From JALYNX01 sp963749415 (lineage in GTDB: Bacteria; Actinomycetota; Acidimicrobiia; Spongiisociales; ZC4RG35): a DNA stretch of 64,000 nt. The stretch covers positions 1,550,001-1,614,000 of the forward strand of contig CAVVMG010000001.1 of the NCBI GenBank assembly GCA_963749415.1, written 5' to 3'. A program made the position numbers and the translations under genes. Positions 42,493 to 51,206 of this stretch are shown here, piece after piece. Positions within the stretch are counted from its first letter, which is position 1. Each line of letters begins with the position of its first letter. The notes below the pieces were generated by a model. That model saw nothing but the letters and a program-made list of their open reading frames with translations, did no database searches and had not been told where the DNA came from.

Positions 42493-43368
42493 ATGGGTGA
42501 GGTCGTCGGCGCAGGGCTGATCAGCCATGCTCCCACCATCATGTTCGACGAGGCGACCCGCCTCGAGATCAACGAGGGCAAGGAGATCAGCCTCGTCCCC
42601 GGTCTCAAGCGCCTGCGCACCGAGGTCTTCGATCGGCTGCAGCCCGACACCATCGTGATCGTCGACTCACATTGGTTCTCCACCGTCGAGCACATACTGT
42701 CCGCTCACGAGAGGCGCGAGGGGGTCTTCACCTCCTCGGAGCTCCCTCGTGGCATGGCCCGGATCCCCTACGACTACACCGGTGACCCCGAGCTGGCCAA
42801 GCTCGCCGCCGACCTGGGTTCCGAATTGGGCACTCCCACCCACGCCTCGGAGGACGACTACCTCCCTGTCTACTACGCCACGATCAACCTGCTCCACTAC
42901 CTGCGAAAGGACGAGAACGTGGTCTCGGTGTCGGTGGTGCAGACCGGTGACACCGATGACTTCATGACGATGGGTGAGGCAATCGGCGAAGCGATCGCAC
43001 GACTCGACCGCCGCGCCGTGATCCTGGCGTCGGGCGGGATGAGCCACACCTTCTGGCCGCTCAAGGACCTTCCCAAGCACGAGGCATCGGACCCGGTCCA
43101 CATCATCACCCCCGAGGCCCGGGCCGCCGACGAGGAGAGGCTGGAGATGATGCGCGCCGGAGACCACGCCCGGCTCGTCGACACGATGGGCGACTATTTC
43201 GATCATGCGCCCGAGGGGAATTTCGGCCATTACCTGATGATGCTGGGGGCGATCGGGGGTCGGGACTGCGCCGCGATCGGCGAGATGTACTCCGAATACG
43301 AGAACGCCACCGGGACGGGTCAGGTCCACGTCTGGTTCGAGAAGCCCGCCGGAGGCTGGACCGGCTGA
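42493..43368 (+). CDS. Class III extradiol dioxygenase, HpaD-like
   Basis: A 291-residue LigB-fold iron dioxygenase. The iron histidines and acid lie in GLISHAPTIMFDEA, VDSHWFSTVEHILSAH and the later ILASGGMSHTFWPLK. The type cleaves 3,4-dihydroxyphenylacetate (homoprotocatechuate) at the 2,3 bond and feeds the HpaE-like dehydrogenase. GAGGACC precedes ATG 42493. It follows the MarR gene by 40 bases. Confidence 0.85.
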   Translation: MGEVVGAGLISHAPTIMFDEATRLEINEGKEISLVPGLKRLRTEVFDRLQPDTIVIVDSHWFSTVEHILSAHERREGVFTSSELPRGMARIPYDYTGDPELAKLAADLGSELGTPTHASEDDYLPVYYATINLLHYLRKDENVVSVSVVQTGDTDDFMTMGEAIGEAIARLDRRAVILASGGMSHTFWPLKDLPKHEASDPVHIITPEARAADEERLEMMRAGDHARLVDTMGDYFDHAPEGNFGHYLMMLGAIGGRDCAAIGEMYSEYENATGTGQVHVWFEKPAGGWTG

Positions 43369-43425
43369 AATCTCCCAGCCTGCTTGCCGTGATCTGCCCC
43401 GGCGTCATGCCACAATTTCACGGAG

Positions 43426-44922
43426 ATGGTGGCGATCAATGCACCCGCTGACCTGAGCACCGACCTGGAGCGGCTGGCTCGTTCGTTGGAGAAACTGTCC
43501 TTTCCCGAAATCCCGGGTGAAGTCGGTGTAGGTGCCACCAGAGACCGCCTGGTGAGGGCGATCCGCTCCTACCTCCTGCCCCGAATCGAGGGCCCGCCCG
43601 GGCCGCTGCTGGTCGTCTTCGCAGGCCCGACCGGAGCCGGCAAGTCGACCCTGCTCAACTCACTCTCGGGGATCGAGGTCAGCGAGACCGGGCCCCTGCG
43701 GCCAACCACCCGTGAGCCCGTCGTCCTCGCCGCCGACCCGATTCGATACGCAACCGTTGGTGGCGTCGACTGTGTGGCTGTCGGCGGAGCGGCCCCGATC
43801 CTGAACTCGATGACTTTCGTCGACACCCCAGACATCGACTCCACGTCGTCTCGACACCGCGCGGTTTCGGAGATCATGATCGACCACGCCGACATCGTGG
43901 TATTCGTCAGCTCTGCCATGCGATACGGCGACCTGGTGCCCTGGGAGGTCTTGAGGCGGGCGAGATCACGGGGCGCCCCCTTGCTCGTGGTTCTGAATCG
44001 GGTGAGCACCGGGTCCGGTGCAGCCGTCGCCGACTTCCGAAAGCTGCTGGAACAGGAGAGCGTCGACGGAGAGGTGCTCGTGGTCCATGAGCATCATCTG
44101 GGCGCGGGCGCCGCAATCGTCCCGTCGGTCGCGGTGCGATCCCTCCGGCGCAGGTTGATGGCCGAGGTGGCGAAGCACAGAGAGCATCACGACGAGATCA
44201 TGAAGTCGGTGCTCTGGTCGACCCTCGGCGAAGCCGGGGATCTGATCACCCAGGCCGATCTGGCGGTGGCGGACCGCGAGCTCATGTCCGGGATCATCGA
44301 TGACCGGTTCACGCCGGACCTCGAACGCCTGATCTTCGAATTGCCCGACCTCGGCGATCACCGTATTGACCTCCATGCGATCACCGCTCTGCGCCGGTTC
44401 TCCACCCGTCGGGTTCGGCGGAGATTGCGGCGTCTCGCGCCATCACAACAAAAGGTTGCGGCAACGAGGCGATGGCTCGACGCCGCCCTGACCGCCGCCC
44501 TCGAGGTCGATCTCCGGGCAGCGGTCGAAGAAAGCCTGCGCGCAATGGGTGAACCCGATGATCGACGGGCGGGCCCCGCGGCCCGAGAATCGACCGACTT
44601 CGCGATCACCTCCTGGTCGGGCGGCTTGGATGCTCTGGCTGGCGGCGAAAACCCGGGTTTCACGGCGCTGCTGATCGAGATGACGGTCCTCGGGGTCGGC
44701 GGCGCTCGGGAGGCACTCCAGGCTGTGGTGGGCGACGACTGCGAACGGTTGTTGGACAGCGCAAAGACGGCGCTGACCGATGCGCTGCAGCCGGCGTATG
44801 GGGCGATACATGATTGGCTGACCTCCGAAGTGGCTGTCGAAGTCACGGCGCGGTCGGTCGTGGACGAGGCGCGTGCCACGCTCTCCGAGGCGGTTGCCCT
44901 CTCGGCATTCGCCAATGCATGA
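43426..44922 (+). CDS. Dynamin-like P-loop GTPase, first of a tandem pair
   Basis: 498 residues with an N-terminal GTPase domain: Walker A VVFAGPTGAGKSTLLNSLSG (about 60-79), the G2 threonine in LRPTTREPVVLA, G3 FVDTPDIDSTSS, and the NKxD-like LVVLNRVSTGSG. A long helical C-terminal region follows, with no clear membrane span. A second GTPase gene overlaps by eight bases. The arrangement recalls paired dynamin-like proteins (DynA/DynB of Streptomyces, IniA/IniC of mycobacteria). Membrane remodelling is inference. Confidence 0.82.
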   Translation: MVAINAPADLSTDLERLARSLEKLSFPEIPGEVGVGATRDRLVRAIRSYLLPRIEGPPGPLLVVFAGPTGAGKSTLLNSLSGIEVSETGPLRPTTREPVVLAADPIRYATVGGVDCVAVGGAAPILNSMTFVDTPDIDSTSSRHRAVSEIMIDHADIVVFVSSAMRYGDLVPWEVLRRARSRGAPLLVVLNRVSTGSGAAVADFRKLLEQESVDGEVLVVHEHHLGAGAAIVPSVAVRSLRRRLMAEVAKHREHHDEIMKSVLWSTLGEAGDLITQADLAVADRELMSGIIDDRFTPDLERLIFELPDLGDHRIDLHAITALRRFSTRRVRRRLRRLAPSQQKVAATRRWLDAALTAALEVDLRAAVEESLRAMGEPDDRRAGPAARESTDFAITSWSGGLDALAGGENPGFTALLIEMTVLGVGGAREALQAVVGDDCERLLDSAKTALTDALQPAYGAIHDWLTSEVAVEVTARSVVDEARATLSEAVALSAFANA

Positions 44923-46117
44923 CTCGATCGCGGACCTCCTCCCCATCCTCGACCAAGCTCTGGCCGACTGCGTCGGCGTCGTCGATGAGCCGGATCTCGA
45001 GCCGATAGCCCAGGCGCGGAACCGGATCGAAGCCCGCCTTCGGCGCCCCGACGACGTCCTCCTGGTGGCTTTGGCCGGGGGCACCGGCTCCGGGAAGTCC
45101 AGCCTCTTCAACGCAATCGCCGGGGACGAGCTCGCGGTGACGGGCGGCACCCGCCCCACCACCTCCCAGCCCCTGGCGCTGGTGCCCGAGGCCCGCGCCC
45201 GGGAGATGGCCGGCTATCTGGCGGATGCGGGTGTCGACAACCGGGTTGTGGTCCCCGGCCCGCCCTGGCTGTGCCTGATCGACCTGCCGGACACCGACAG
45301 CGTCGTGGTCGACCACAGGCTGCGGGTCGAAGCCCTCCTCCCCAAAGTCGACGTTGTCGTGTGGGTGGTCGATCCCGAGAAATACCGGGACGCCGCCTTG
45401 CACCACGGTCTGATCACCCCACTCGCCGCATACGGGCGCCAGTTCGTGTTCGCCCTCAATCAGGTCGATCGGCTCTCTTCGGGAGATGCGGGCCGCGTCA
45501 TCGACGATCTGGGCATCGCTCTTGCCGCCGACGGGGTCGCCGATCCCTCGATGTTCCCGACCGCGGCGCAGCCTCCGGCAGGCCCTGCGCTCGGTGTGGA
45601 TTCACTGCTTTCACATCTCAGAGCCATGCTGGACTCGGGCTCGGTCGACGCCAAGATGCTCATCGATCTCGAGACCGCGGTGACGCAACTGGCCGAAGTG
45701 GCGGGGCCTGCCGGCGGAGTCGACTTCGAGGCGAGATGGGCAGATATGCAGTCCGGACTGGGCTCCGGCGATCCAGCAGAGCGGGGGATGGCGGTGGCTC
45801 GCTTTCTCGACGAGCTGGCCGACGAGGTCGGCGGCCCGTCTGCGCAGGGTCTGCGTGACATCGCCCGCAAGGCGCCCGCAGCACTCATCGACGGGCCTCC
45901 CGCGGAGCAACCAGACGCCAAACGCAACCGCAGGTTCGGCTTCGGCCGACGTCCGACCCCGGAGGATGCGGCCGATGCGGGCTCATTGGTGGAGAACTCG
46001 ACGGAGACCGAGATCCTGGCCTCGGTTCGCGAAATCCTGACGAGGCGGGCCCGGGCCCAGGCCACGATCAGCCTCCTCGCCCTGAAGGTGCACTCCTTGG
46101 CCGACCGGGGCGGCTAA
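44915..46117 (+). CDS. P-loop GTPase, second of a tandem pair
   Basis: About 400 residues. The GTPase motifs are Walker A LLVALAGGTGSGKSSLFNAI, G2 GGTRPTTSQPLALV, G3 CLIDLPDTDSVVVDHRL and G4 FVFALNQVDRLSSG. The C-terminal half is helical with a basic patch (KRNRRFGFGRR) and no clear membrane segment. ATG 44915 is the start, inside the end of the first GTPase gene, so equimolar production of two partners is plausible. Confidence 0.83.
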   Translation: MHDSIADLLPILDQALADCVGVVDEPDLEPIAQARNRIEARLRRPDDVLLVALAGGTGSGKSSLFNAIAGDELAVTGGTRPTTSQPLALVPEARAREMAGYLADAGVDNRVVVPGPPWLCLIDLPDTDSVVVDHRLRVEALLPKVDVVVWVVDPEKYRDAALHHGLITPLAAYGRQFVFALNQVDRLSSGDAGRVIDDLGIALAADGVADPSMFPTAAQPPAGPALGVDSLLSHLRAMLDSGSVDAKMLIDLETAVTQLAEVAGPAGGVDFEARWADMQSGLGSGDPAERGMAVARFLDELADEVGGPSAQGLRDIARKAPAALIDGPPAEQPDAKRNRRFGFGRRPTPEDAADAGSLVENSTETEILASVREILTRRARAQATISLLALKVHSLADRGG

Positions 46118-46131
46118 CTACTCTCGCCGGG

Positions 46132-46911
46132 ATGGACTCCACTTGGGGGCCCTGGATCGCCACTGCGGTCGTGGTGGTCGCCAGCCTCATCGCCTACTTC
46201 ATCGTGCGACAGGTCGGCGAGCGTTTCGTCGCGAGGGTGAGCACCAAGGGGCCGGAATCGGCCAGCCGCGCCTCGACACTTTGGCTGATGGTGCGTCGGG
46301 TGGCCCTGGCGATCCTGATCGTGTTCGCCGTCCTCATGGTGTTCACGATCTGGGGATGGAGCGTCGCCCCCTTCATCGCGATCGGCACCGTCATCGCCGC
46401 CGCAGTCGGGTTCGGAGCACAACACATCGTTCGCGACGTCCTATCCGGCTTCTTCATCCTCGCCGAAGACCAGTACCAGATCGGTGATTCGGTCAGCCTC
46501 GCCGGCGCCTTGGGGACGGTCGAAGACATCCAATTCCGGGTGACGGTGTTGCGTGACGACGAGGGAAACGTCCACTACGTGCCCAACGGCCAGATCGCCG
46601 TGGCGTCCAACTTCACCAGGCTCTATGCGCGTCCGGTGATCGATATCCGGATCCCGTACGGCCAGGACGTCGACCGCGCCATCGAGGTGATGACCGACGA
46701 ATTGGGGCGCCTCGAGTCGGACCCGGCGATCGGGTCCATGGTGAGAGGGCCGGCGGAGATCCTCGGGGTCGAGGAATTGAGCGATGCCGGGGTGGTGATC
46801 AGGGGCCGGATCATGACCGATCCCGATCAGCGCTGGGTCGTGAAGCGTGAGGCCCTGCGTCGGCTGAAGAACCGCTTCGACGCCGAGGGGATCGCTCTGC
46901 ACAACCCCTAA
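46132..46911 (+). CDS. MscS-family mechanosensitive channel
   Basis: 259 residues. The membrane segments are WIATAVVVVASLIAYFIVRQ and LAILIVFAVLMVFTIWGWSV; the pore helix AIGTVIAAAVGFGAQHIVRD leads into FILAEDQYQIGDSVSLAGAL and a cytoplasmic vestibule (VLRDDEGNVHYVPNGQIAVA). It releases solutes on hypoosmotic shock. It follows the GTPase pair by 14 bases and may share its transcript. The window also encodes a mannosylglycerate synthase, a compatible-solute enzyme. Confidence 0.93.
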   Translation: MDSTWGPWIATAVVVVASLIAYFIVRQVGERFVARVSTKGPESASRASTLWLMVRRVALAILIVFAVLMVFTIWGWSVAPFIAIGTVIAAAVGFGAQHIVRDVLSGFFILAEDQYQIGDSVSLAGALGTVEDIQFRVTVLRDDEGNVHYVPNGQIAVASNFTRLYARPVIDIRIPYGQDVDRAIEVMTDELGRLESDPAIGSMVRGPAEILGVEELSDAGVVIRGRIMTDPDQRWVVKREALRRLKNRFDAEGIALHNP

Positions 46912-47841
46912 GCAGGGCCAGGCTGGGGAACGACCACTGTGAGGCTCGCCGGCGACCACTCGATGCTTCCCCCATCGACCATGCCCAGAGCCTCGCCGTC
47001 TGCCTGAGCCTCGACCGGGGGGTTCGCCTCCAGCTCCAGCATTTCCACCTTCCTCCACACGTCGATCTCGGGATTCGTCCCGAGGTCCCTTCCGGTGAGC
47101 ACCATGGTGACGATGCGGGGGATTGCCCTCCGCTTGAGCCGTCCCATGACGAAGGCCGACATCGGTTCGGGTACGCCGGGGGCGAAACGCAGAGGGATCC
47201 TCCCGAAGTAGGTGTAGATGTCCCGGAACTGGACCAAGGCCGCGGTCGCCACAGCCTCGGAATCTCCAGCGCGGACCCTCACGTGTGGCTTGCGCCGGGG
47301 AAAGTCCTGGAAGGCGATCCCCAGAGCGGATCGGGCGTAGTGGATCGACCCGAAGCGGTATTTACGGTACGGCTCCTTCTCGGCCCGCTGCACCACCGCA
47401 GCATCGAGGCCGACCCCGCAGGCAAACACCGCGTGGTGCGTGGTCTCGGTCGAGCCCCGACGCAGGCTCATCGTGGCGACGCCGACGCTCCTCGTCGATG
47501 GGGGTTCCCAGGAACAGGCGCGCCGCCTTATTCGGCTTGGACGGGATCTCGAGGAGCCGGGCGAAGACATTGGTCGTACCCACCGGGATCACCCCGAGGG
47601 CGGACTCGGTCCCCACCAGGCCCTGGGCGACATGGTGGACCATGCCGTCACCTCCCATGGCCACCACGATGTCGACACCGTCCTCTGCCGAGGCTCGTGA
47701 TCTCTCCTGGGCTTCGGCAGGGGAGCCGGGCCAGATCGAGGCCACGTCGGCGCCACGACTCAGCATCGCCATGACGTCGCGGTGCGAGCCACCGGTGAAC
47801 TGGGAGGCTGCCGGGTTGGCAATGACCACTATCCGGTGCAT
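46908..47841 (-). CDS. Diacylglycerol/sphingosine kinase-like (YegS/DgkB) lipid kinase, one frameshift
   Basis: The N-terminal frame (47841-47362) has IVVIANPAASQFTGGSHRDV, the nucleotide-binding DIVVAMGGDGMVHHVAQGLV and ALGVIPVGTTNVFARLL. The C-terminal frame (to 46908) continues VGVATMSLRRGSTETTHHAV, FACGVGLDAAVVQ and VEAQADGEALG. A base is missing near 47484-47490 (GTPIDEER-VGVATM would be restored). Corrected length is about 310, normal for the family. It phosphorylates a diacylglycerol- or phosphatidylglycerol-like lipid at the membrane. Its end overlaps the mscS stop. Confidence 0.86.
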
Positions 47842-47878
47842 CGGAGGCCGAGGGTACCCCGGTTAGCCTCACCTACCC

Positions 47879-48841
47879 GTGAGCGATACCGAGTCTCGTT
47901 TCTCCCTGATCTCCGGGGAAGGTGATGGCGCCATGCTCGGCCTGGCCGCCGGCGACACCGCCGGGGGCGCCTGGGAGCTCGGCTACTCGGCGGTGACCGA
48001 GCAGGCCACGGTCATCGCGTATCAACTCATCGATCCGGTCGACTTCGACATCGCGCAAATCGAGCACGCCATCAGAGAGCTCGACGGTTCCGACGTCGAG
48101 GAGCCGGTCTATCGGGCGGAGACGCCGCATTTCCGGGCGTGGCTGAGCCGGGGGGCAGGCGGGTCGCCCGCCCCGGAGTCAGACCAATCTCTGGATGGGG
48201 GAGCGCGGGCGGTGCCGGTCGGTGTGGCTCTCCGGAAGGAGCCTGAGGAGCTGGCCCGCGCCGTCCTCGAACTCGGATTGCTGTTCCATTCCGATCCGGC
48301 ATCGGTTGCCACCGGTGTGGTGACCGCCAGCGCCGTGGCGGCATCATGTTTCGGCCAGGCCGGGAAGGATCTGGTGGCCGGCGTCGTCGAGTCGATGCAG
48401 GTGGCAAGCCGCTCGACGGCGATGCCGCCCAACGGATGGGGAGAGAGATGGGGCCAGCTCTCCGATGAGCTCAATGGCCTGGTGGATGTCGTGCGCACGA
48501 TCGATGCCGACGGCGCACTCGCCGCGGTGGGATCGGGACCGGCGCCGGGTCCCTGGGAGTTGTTGAAGGCAGGGCTCTTGCTGGCCGCGCCACAAGTGGA
48601 TCGCCCGCACGTCCCTGTCGAGCACGCGGCGCGGATCGGCGGCAGCCCGTTGGCAGCGATCGTCGGTGGGATCATCGGCGCTCGAGTCGGGATCAGGGCG
48701 TGGCCTTGGGCGTTTGCCAACGACACATGGTTCGCCGAGATCGGGAGGCGGCTGGTCCGTGGACCGCGTGAGGTACGTGACCTCCCCATCCCCTATGCGG
48801 TGGAGCAGCACCTCATATCTGGGGAGCGGGACTTTCACTGA
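47879..48841 (+). CDS. Degenerate ADP-ribosylglycohydrolase-fold protein
   Basis: A 320-residue all-helical protein with the frame of ADP-ribosylglycohydrolases: GEGDGAMLGLAAGDTAGGAW at the start, SLDGGARAVPVGVALRKEPE in the middle and GGSPLAAIVGGIIGARVGIR near the end. The (T/S)DDT metal motif at the start and the DxDT motif before the late helix are not evident (GSPLAAIVGG stands where GDTDT... is expected). It may therefore be inactive or bind another ligand. It is divergent from the lipid kinase gene. Confidence 0.6.
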   Translation: MSDTESRFSLISGEGDGAMLGLAAGDTAGGAWELGYSAVTEQATVIAYQLIDPVDFDIAQIEHAIRELDGSDVEEPVYRAETPHFRAWLSRGAGGSPAPESDQSLDGGARAVPVGVALRKEPEELARAVLELGLLFHSDPASVATGVVTASAVAASCFGQAGKDLVAGVVESMQVASRSTAMPPNGWGERWGQLSDELNGLVDVVRTIDADGALAAVGSGPAPGPWELLKAGLLLAAPQVDRPHVPVEHAARIGGSPLAAIVGGIIGARVGIRAWPWAFANDTWFAEIGRRLVRGPREVRDLPIPYAVEQHLISGERDFH

Positions 48842-50090
48842 CCACGGGAAGATCTTCCGGGGGCCAATGCCGCTCGGAGTCGTTCACCGACCTCAGCACC
48901 CACCAGCCGGCTCCGATGAAGAGGATGAGAGCGGTCATCGCCACCCGGCGACCGAGCCCAAGGACGTCGACGATCAAAGCCCAGGTGAGAGGCCCGAGGA
49001 TCGTGGCGAACCGCCCCACCGTGGCATAGAGGCCATAGAACTGGCCCAGGTGGCGCGGGGGCGAGATCCTGGTCATGACCACCCGGTCGGCGGTCCAGGT
49101 CGCTCCGAGCGCCAGCCCACCGAGGGCACCGATTGCCCAGGCGAGGACGACATTGCCCGTGATTGCCGAGATCACCCCCGAGGCGATGGCGATCATCCAC
49201 AGGACCAGGACACCGCGTAACACCCGGAGTGGCCCCAAAGGTCGGAGCAGCCTGCCCGCGATGAACGCACCGGCGCTGGCGGCGATGATGGCCAGGACCA
49301 GCAGCCCGGTCACCAGGTTCTGCTCGAACCCGAGCTCCTCGATCACGAACAAGGTGAGGAACCCGCCGATCAGGGTGTTGATGGCGTCGGTGTAGAGAAA
49401 CCTCCCTACCAGGAACCGAACCACGCCCGGATAGCCGGCGGCGAACCGCCAGGAGGCGGCCATCTTCGACACCACATCCCGGAAGCGGGGCATCGGGGCG
49501 CCGTCGACGCCTCCACGCTCTCGTATGAAAAAGAATGCCGGCAGCGCGAAGACAAGGAACCCGAGTGCGAGGGCACGGAAAGTGGCGGCGTAGGACCACC
49601 CGAGGACCTCCAGGGTGACCAGGCCGATACCAAGACCGACAAAGGAGCCGATATAGCCGACACCCACGCCGAGACCGGAGATCCGTCCCCGGTTTTCCGG
49701 TGTGCTGACATCGACGAGCAAAGCGTCGTAGGCCACGGCTCCGATGTTGAAAGCCACCAGTGCTACTCCGAGCAGGACCAGAGTCCAGCTCAGCGAGAAA
49801 ACCGCCAGGAACGCCGTCGCTGCCACCGCGATCACGGTCGTCACCCTCAGGGTGGGCACTCGCGCCCCGCGAGCGTCACCGCGGGCCCCGGCCCATGGAG
49901 CGAGAAAGATGACGATCACCCCGGCCACCGACTCGACGACGGCCAGGGAGCTGTCGGGCTGCCCCACAGACAACAGCCAACCCGGGAAGTAACGGCCGAT
50001 CACTCCGAGGGCGAAGATAGTGTTGGCCAGGTCGTAGACGACCCAGGACCACATCGAGACCCGATCGGCTCCTTCGCGGGCCGGGGTCAT
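48813..50090 (-). CDS. MFS transporter, UMF1 type
   Basis: A 425-residue, twelve-span major facilitator. The start MWSWVVYDLANTIFALGVIG matches the UMF1/Atg22-like group (W-YDxANS), with YDALLVDVSTPENRGRISGL between spans 4 and 5 and ATWTADRVVMTRISPPRHLG in the second half. Substrate is unknown. It begins one base after the dehydrogenase stop, so the two genes share an operon. The end overlaps the convergent ARH-fold gene. Confidence 0.88.
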   Translation of the reverse strand: MTPAREGADRVSMWSWVVYDLANTIFALGVIGRYFPGWLLSVGQPDSSLAVVESVAGVIVIFLAPWAGARGDARGARVPTLRVTTVIAVAATAFLAVFSLSWTLVLLGVALVAFNIGAVAYDALLVDVSTPENRGRISGLGVGVGYIGSFVGLGIGLVTLEVLGWSYAATFRALALGFLVFALPAFFFIRERGGVDGAPMPRFRDVVSKMAASWRFAAGYPGVVRFLVGRFLYTDAINTLIGGFLTLFVIEELGFEQNLVTGLLVLAIIAASAGAFIAGRLLRPLGPLRVLRGVLVLWMIAIASGVISAITGNVVLAWAIGALGGLALGATWTADRVVMTRISPPRHLGQFYGLYATVGRFATILGPLTWALIVDVLGLGRRVAMTALILFIGAGWWVLRSVNDSERHWPPEDLPVVSESPAPQI

Positions 50091-50091
50091 C

Positions 50092-51168
50092 TCAGAAGGT
50101 GACGGCGACCGAGATCAGCTCCTCCCTCCCGAGGAGCCCGGCGGCGGCCTGCAATGCCCGCGAGGCCTCGGAGAGGGGGAATTGGTGGGAGACGAGGTCG
50201 TCGATCCTGGGATCGATCTCGATCTGGCGGGTCGCCCACTGGTAGCCGACGCTGCTGGCGCCCATCGCCCCCTTGATCGTCAACTGCTTGGCGACCAGCA
50301 CATCGCTGAGGAAATGAAACGCCCTGTTGCCCTTGGTCGAAGCCAGGATCACCCGCCCTCCGCTCCGCACCAGGTCGAGGGCGGTGAACACCGCTTCTGG
50401 GTCGTCCGAGGTGACGTCGACGACGATGTCAGGCCTCCTCCCCGCGCCCTCGGCTATAGCGCCGCCAACATCGTCCTGCTCGCTGTCTATGACCATGTCT
50501 GCGCCAAGTCGCTTCGCGAGCTCGAGCCGGTCCCGGTCGTGGCTGAGGCCGGTCACGCCCACCCATCCTGCTCCGGCGGCCTTGGCGGCGATGAGGCAGG
50601 CCAGCCCTCGAGGCCCGGGCCCGAGGATGAGCACGCTCTCTCCTGCCTGGAGAGCGGGCAACTCCACTGCCCAGGTGTGCCCCGCCGCCAGCGGGTGGAC
50701 GAAAGTCGACACCTCAGCGGGCACATCGTCGGTCAGGGGGTGGAGGCGGGCATCGGGGTCGATGAAGAGGAACTCGGCGAGCCCTCCCCAGAGGCCCGGG
50801 GGCTCGATCGAGGGGATGAAGCCGTAGGAGTTCGAGGGTCTCCTCCGCACACACGTGGCCAGGCCATGCTTGCAGCGATGGCATTCTCCGCACCGGATGC
50901 GGGGCTCGAGGGCGACCCGCGTCCCGATCGGGAAGGGGATCGTCGGCCCCTCGGTTGCGATCCTTCCGACGACTTCGTGACCGGGGACCAGCGGATAGAC
51001 CACGTCTCGGGCGTCACCCTTCCAGACCTGGACGTCAGTCCCCGAGATCCCGGTGGCTTCGACTGCCAGCCAGCCGCCGCGATCCACAGGCTGGGTGGGC
51101 AGCTCCGTCATCGAGAAGTGACGGGGCTCCACGAGCATCATGGCCCGAGCTTTCGTCCCTGCCTCCAT
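50092..51168 (-). CDS. Medium-chain zinc dehydrogenase with altered catalytic zinc site
   Basis: A 358-residue MDR-family alcohol/threonine dehydrogenase-like protein. The structural zinc lobe is intact (IRCGECHRCKHGLATCV, four Cys) and the Rossmann motif is VLILGPGPRGLACLIAAKAA. The catalytic zinc cysteine of the usual G-I-C-G-(S/T)-D is Ser (ATGISGTDVQVWKG). GHE is retained, but the later E-P-L-A is HPLAAG. Zinc coordination or activity may therefore differ. The start may be the ATG at 51168 or the nearby MMLVEP. Confidence 0.85.
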   Translation of the reverse strand: MEAGTKARAMMLVEPRHFSMTELPTQPVDRGGWLAVEATGISGTDVQVWKGDARDVVYPLVPGHEVVGRIATEGPTIPFPIGTRVALEPRIRCGECHRCKHGLATCVRRRPSNSYGFIPSIEPPGLWGGLAEFLFIDPDARLHPLTDDVPAEVSTFVHPLAAGHTWAVELPALQAGESVLILGPGPRGLACLIAAKAAGAGWVGVTGLSHDRDRLELAKRLGADMVIDSEQDDVGGAIAEGAGRRPDIVVDVTSDDPEAVFTALDLVRSGGRVILASTKGNRAFHFLSDVLVAKQLTIKGAMGASSVGYQWATRQIEIDPRIDDLVSHQFPLSEASRALQAAAGLLGREELISVAVTF

Positions 51169-51206
51169 TCAGCGAGCGAGTGTAAACCCGGTGCAGAGAG
51201 GGTCTG

